This document shows positions 33,840 through 36,834 of a stretch of DNA of 36,834 bases, in pieces (position 1 is the first letter of the stretch; each line of letters begins with the position of its first letter). The notes under the pieces are model-generated. The model was not told the origin of the DNA and searched no databases. It saw only the letters and a program-made list of their open reading frames with translations. The translations under genes and the position numbers were made by a program. The DNA is from Hyphomicrobiales bacterium (GTDB lineage Bacteria > Pseudomonadota > Alphaproteobacteria > Rhizobiales > Rhizobiaceae), in assembly GCA_900472295.1 (NCBI GenBank), contig UCIA01000017.1, forward strand, positions 22,848-59,681, written 5' to 3'.

Positions 33840-34638
33840 AAATCATCAACGCAACCAACCCCACACTGCCCACCACCAGGCGCCACCAGCCGAACAGGGC
33901 AAAGCCGTTGCGCGAGACGTAGTCAAGCAGGAAGCGCACCACGATCAGCGCGGTGACGAAGGCGGCGATGAAGCCGATGGCGATGATCGGCAGGTCGGCA
34001 CTCGACAGCACATTGCGGTTCTTGAACAGGTCGAAGGCGAAGGCGCCGACCATGGTCGGGATGGCGAGGAAGAAGGAGAATTCCGCCGCCGCGCGCTTGT
34101 CGACGCCCAGCAGCAGCGCGCCGACGATGGTCGAGCCGGAGCGCGATGTGCCGGGGATCAGCGACAGGCACTGGAACAGGCCGATCTGCAGATAAAGCCT
34201 TGTCGGGAAGCGCTCGACATCGCGGTAGACCGGCTGCAGCTTCATGCGGTCTACGGCCAACAGCACGACGCCGCCGATGATCAGCATGATGCAGATCAGC
34301 CTTGGCGATTCGAACAGCACCGTCTTGATGAAATCATGCGCCAGGGCGCCGATGATGGCCGCCGGCAGGAAGGCGATCAGGATACCGAGGACGAAATGCC
34401 GCGTCAGCCGGTCATGCGGCAGGTCGAGCAGCATCTGCCACAGACGGCGGAAATAGACACTCAGGATCGCCAGGATAGCGCCGAGCTGGATCAGGATCTC
34501 GAAGGCCTTGCCGGTCGAGTGGAAGCCGAGGAAATGGCCGGCGAGCAGGATATGGCCGGTCGAGGAGACCGGAATGAATTCGGTCAGCCCCTCCAGCAGG
34601 CCGAGCAGCAGGGCTTCGACGGTAGTGTGGGTATCCAT
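33832..34638 (-). CDS. uppP: Undecaprenyl-diphosphatase UppP (BacA)
   Basis: A 268-residue, eight-helix inner-membrane enzyme that removes a phosphate from undecaprenyl pyrophosphate so that the lipid carrier for peptidoglycan can be reused. The two active-site motifs are intact: [20 protein letters not shown] (with the paired Glu and the His) and [20 protein letters not shown] (the P-loop-like Arg motif). ATG 34638 (MDTHTTVEA) has a gagg ribosome site; the frame allows six more codons. Overproduction gives bacitracin resistance in other bacteria. The stop codon lies within the end of a repeat element. Confidence 0.95.
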   Translation of the reverse strand: MDTHTTVEALLLGLLEGLTEFIPVSSTGHILLAGHFLGFHSTGKAFEILIQLGAILAILSVYFRRLWQMLLDLPHDRLTRHFVLGILIAFLPAAIIGALAHDFIKTVLFESPRLICIMLIIGGVVLLAVDRMKLQPVYRDVERFPTRLYLQIGLFQCLSLIPGTSRSGSTIVGALLLGVDKRAAAEFSFFLAIPTMVGAFAFDLFKNRNVLSSADLPIIAIGFIAAFVTALIVVRFLLDYVSRNGFALFGWWRLVVGSVGLVALMIWG

Positions 34639-34806
34639 GGCAACCTCGGCATTCAAGGGACTGAAGGAACGGCTGGAAAAAGGGCTTGCTTGTCACGGCG
34701 CGGAAGTCCCCCTATAGGTCGCAGCACCGTGACGGTCGCATGACGGGCCGCCAAGACTTACCGGTGCGCCCTGCGATTCGCCAGTGCGCCTTATTATCGC
34801 GGAATC

Positions 34807-35499
34807 ATGCTGACGCTTTTCCATCACCCGATGTTCGCCACCTGCCGCTTCGTGCGCCTCGCCTTCGGCGAGTATGGCGAGGAGCTGGCGCTGATCGAGG
34901 AAAAGCCGTGGACGCGGCGCAAGGAGTTTCTGGCGCTAAACCCGGCCGGCACCTTGCCGATCCTGCTTGCCGAAGGCGACGTGCCGATCGTCGGCGCCAT
35001 GGTGATCGCCGAATATCTCGACGAGACGCGCGGCGTGTTGAAGCGCGACAAGCGCCTGTTTGCCGAAGACCCGATGCAGCGCGCCGAAATCCGCCGTCTC
35101 ACAGACTGGTATCTCAACAAGGCCGAAGGCGAAGTCACCCGGCATCTGGTGCGCGAGCGCGTGCTGAAGCCTATCATGCCGGAAACGGCGGGCGGCGGTT
35201 CGCCCGATTCGGCGGCGATCCGCGCTGCGCGCGCCAACATCCGCCAGCACATGAAATACACCAACTGGCTCGCCGGCACCCGTCATTGGCTGGCCGGCAC
35301 CAAGGTGACCTATGCCGACCTCGCGGCAGCGGCGACGCTGTCGGTGCTGGATTATCTCGGCGAGATCGACTGGCGCGAGCATGCCGCGGCGCGCGAGTGG
35401 TATACGCGGGTGAAATCGCGGCCCTCCTTCAGGCCGCTGCTCACCGACCGGGTGCGCGGCCTGTCGCCGGTGTCGCATTATGCGGACCTCGACTTCTAA
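34807..35499 (+). CDS. Glutathione S-transferase family protein upstream of queG
   Basis: A 230-residue GST. The N-terminal domain begins [20 protein letters not shown], then has [20 protein letters not shown] (cis-Pro) and [10 protein letters not shown]. The helical C-terminal domain holds [20 protein letters not shown] and the usual N-cap Asp. Ser or Cys near residues 11-13 is a likely catalytic position, as in bacterial beta-class GSTs. It overlaps queG by 20 bases on the same strand, an order seen in other rhizobia, so it may be co-transcribed; a functional link to queuosine synthesis is not evident. Confidence 0.9.
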   Translation: MLTLFHHPMFATCRFVRLAFGEYGEELALIEEKPWTRRKEFLALNPAGTLPILLAEGDVPIVGAMVIAEYLDETRGVLKRDKRLFAEDPMQRAEIRRLTDWYLNKAEGEVTRHLVRERVLKPIMPETAGGGSPDSAAIRAARANIRQHMKYTNWLAGTRHWLAGTKVTYADLAAAATLSVLDYLGEIDWREHAAAREWYTRVKSRPSFRPLLTDRVRGLSPVSHYADLDF

Positions 35500-36634
35500 A
35501 AGCCAAACCTTGCGCGCGCTGATCGACGCCGAGGCGCGGCGCGCCGGCTTCGATGCGGTCGCCGTCACTTCTCCCAACGCGATCCCGCTGGCGCCGGGCC
35601 GGCTCGCCGAATTCGTTGCCGACGGTTTTCATGGCTCGATGGCATGGATTGCCGAGACGCTCGAGCGCCGCAGCGAACCCTCGACGCTGTGGCCGGAGGT
35701 GCGCTCGATCGTCGTGTTGGCGATGAATTACGGCCCCGACCACGATCCGCGTGCGCTGCAGGCAAGGCGCGATCGCGGCGCGATTTCCGTCTATGCGCAA
35801 AACCGCGACTATCACGAAGTTATGAAGGGCCGGCTGAAGGAGATCGCCGGCAAGATCGTGGCGCGGGCCGGCGGCGACGTGAAGGTTTTCGTCGATACGG
35901 CACCGGTGATGGAAAAGCCACTGGCTGAGGCCGCCGGGCTCGGCTGGCAGGGCAAGCACACCAACCTGGTCAGCCGCGAGCACGGTTCATGGTTGTTCCT
36001 CGGCACCATCTTCACCACCGCCGAGCTCGAGCCCGACGCAACCGAAGTCGACCATTGCGGCTCGTGCCGCGCCTGCCTAGATGCCTGCCCGACCGATGCC
36101 TTTCCGGCGCCCTACCGGCTCGACGCCAGGCGCTGCATCTCCTACCTGACCATCGAGAACAAGGGCCCGATCCCGCACGAATTCCGAGAAAAGATCGGCA
36201 ATCGCATCTATGGCTGCGACGATTGCCTTGCCGCCTGCCCGTGGAACAAGTTCGCCCGCGCCGCCTCTGAAGCCAAGCTCGCCGCGCGCGACGAGCTGCG
36301 CGAACCGCCGCTGGCGGAGCTGTTGCAGCTGGACGATGCCACGTTCCGGACCTTTTTCTCGGGTTCGCCGATCAAGCGCATCGGCCGCGACCGCTTTGTC
36401 CGCAACGTGCTGACCGCCGCAGGCAATTCCGGGGATGCTTCGCTGGCCGATCCGGTTGGCGCTTTGCTGAGCGATCCGTCTCCGCTGGTGCGCGGCGCGG
36501 CCATCTGGGCACTGGCGCGGCTGGTGCCGGAGGCCGAATTTGCAGGGTTGGCCGCCGCCGGCTCGAAAACCGAAACCGACGCTACAGTGCGGGACGAATG
36601 GCTGTCCGCATTGCCAATCGAGGCGCATGCATGA
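35480..36634 (+). CDS. queG: Epoxyqueuosine reductase QueG
   Basis: A 384-residue cobalamin-dependent reductase that finishes queuosine in tRNA anticodons. Two 4Fe-4S sites are seen: Cys193, 196, 199, 203 in [12 protein letters not shown] and Cys219, 246, 249, 253 in the [12 protein letters not shown] region. The catalytic Asp139 lies in [20 protein letters not shown], and the substrate region [20 protein letters not shown] is normal. A HEAT-like C-terminal tail ([17 protein letters not shown]) binds tRNA. Its start lies inside the GST gene, overlapping by 20 bases. The following gene starts at its stop codon. Confidence 0.96.
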   Translation: MRTSTSKSQTLRALIDAEARRAGFDAVAVTSPNAIPLAPGRLAEFVADGFHGSMAWIAETLERRSEPSTLWPEVRSIVVLAMNYGPDHDPRALQARRDRGAISVYAQNRDYHEVMKGRLKEIAGKIVARAGGDVKVFVDTAPVMEKPLAEAAGLGWQGKHTNLVSREHGSWLFLGTIFTTAELEPDATEVDHCGSCRACLDACPTDAFPAPYRLDARRCISYLTIENKGPIPHEFREKIGNRIYGCDDCLAACPWNKFARAASEAKLAARDELREPPLAELLQLDDATFRTFFSGSPIKRIGRDRFVRNVLTAAGNSGDASLADPVGALLSDPSPLVRGAAIWALARLVPEAEFAGLAAAGSKTETDATVRDEWLSALPIEAHA

Positions 36635-36834
36635 GCGAAAAGCAGATTTTTATCTTCGGCGCCGGCTATTCAGGCAAAGCGTTTGCACGGGCCAATGCCG
36701 GCTGGCACGGTTTGCGCTCTACGAATACCCCCACCCCTAACCCCTCCCCACAAGGGGGAGGGGAACTCGCGCAATCCTCGGCCTCGGGGGAGACTGCAAC
36801 TGAGATCGGCGAAAGCGCGCGGCAGCGTTCCCTC
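36631..36834 (+). CDS. Partial NAD(P)-binding Rossmann-fold (SDR/epimerase-like) protein, possibly disrupted by a repeat
   Basis: The ATG overlaps the queG stop by four bases. The first 22 residues, [20 protein letters not shown], carry the Rossmann G-x-G-x-x-G, as in short-chain epimerase-like proteins often placed after queG. From about residue 30 the frame runs through a repeat element and reads [14 protein letters not shown], a known translation artefact of such repeats, and continues open to the window edge (68 codons seen). The gene is either interrupted by the repeat, tolerates it as a low-complexity insert, or is a decaying pseudogene. It cannot be resolved within the window. Confidence 0.6.
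   Translation, partial: MSEKQIFIFGAGYSGKAFARANAGWHGLRSTNTPTPNPSPQGGGELAQSSASGETATEIGESARQRSL
36741..36763. repeat. Hairpin repeat inside the terminal reading frame
   Basis: Nine-base perfect arms cccctcccc / ggggaggggg-type (36741-36749 with 36755-36763) around a five-base loop. It is the core of the cccctccccacaaggggg repeat style seen at 1-15 and 9347-9368, here in frame within a predicted gene. Confidence 0.65.

Noticed and set aside
33640..34743. A 367-codon plus-strand frame over uppP
   Set aside because: Antisense to the membrane enzyme; Asp/Gln/Gly-rich translation is the usual mirror of hydrophobic helices.

Overview
The window is high-GC, gene-dense DNA of an alphaproteobacterium, most likely a Mesorhizobium or close relative in the Phyllobacteriaceae/Rhizobiales. 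Pointers to this are an Irr-type iron control box in front of the ferritin-VIT transporter gene mbfA, a divergent hrcA/rph pair, a Ku-LigD repair operon, and several families of intergenic palindromes and mosaic repeats of the kind common in rhizobia. The genus call is an inference from gene content and repeat style; no alignment was run. No rRNA, tRNA, CRISPR array, insertion sequence or phage gene was seen.

Layout. 1-5.4 kb: a CYTH-CHAD pair (minus strand), then a CecR-like TetR regulator with a palindromic operator leading a tightly overlapped efflux operon (HlyD fusion protein, ABC ATPase, ABC-2 permease). 5.4-8.0 kb: 3-methyladenine glycosylase, a small beta-barrel protein, a PLP threonine/serine dehydratase, a MITE-like inverted repeat and a small HTH-like protein. 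8.1-11.1 kb: Irr-boxed mbfA, a long hairpin repeat, an ABM/NIPSNAP gene pair, a DUF1127 protein and an ArsR regulator. 11.2-14.6 kb: ligD and ku, a two-gene non-homologous end-joining operon. 14.9-19.8 kb: a tiny ORF, a DCC thiol-disulfide protein, a saccharopine-dehydrogenase-like/DUF4166 protein, a YCII/DGPF protein with its ECF42-type sigma factor, and a glutathione transferase. 20.2-24.8 kb: cysK, a LysE exporter, a protein with a possible beta/gamma-crystallin-like calcium motif, and a secreted sorbosone-dehydrogenase-like protein. 24.6-29.3 kb: conserved housekeeping genes (small acidic protein, hrcA, rph, VOC protein, rdgB, hemW).

29.4-31.3 kb is an accessory island unlike its surroundings: a relatively AT-rich frameshifted ORF, a low-molecular-weight phosphatase gene broken by a stop codon, a mosaic repeat, two small ORFs, and a 32-residue peptide gene with a lasso/RiPP-type leader motif. 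The peptide gene is divergent from a formyltransferase-like gene. 32.4 kb to the end returns to housekeeping: rsmI, yraN, uppP, a GST, queG and the start of a Rossmann-fold gene whose reading frame runs through an intergenic-type repeat.

The most interesting candidate system is the RiPP-like precursor plus formyltransferase-like enzyme around a shared 189-bp promoter region that contains an inverted repeat. Other points worth a second look are repeat elements that have become part of genes (the CYTH C-terminus, the uppP stop codon, the VOC start, the terminal partial gene), the perfect Irr box of mbfA, the CecR-like operator, and the crystallin-like motif protein.
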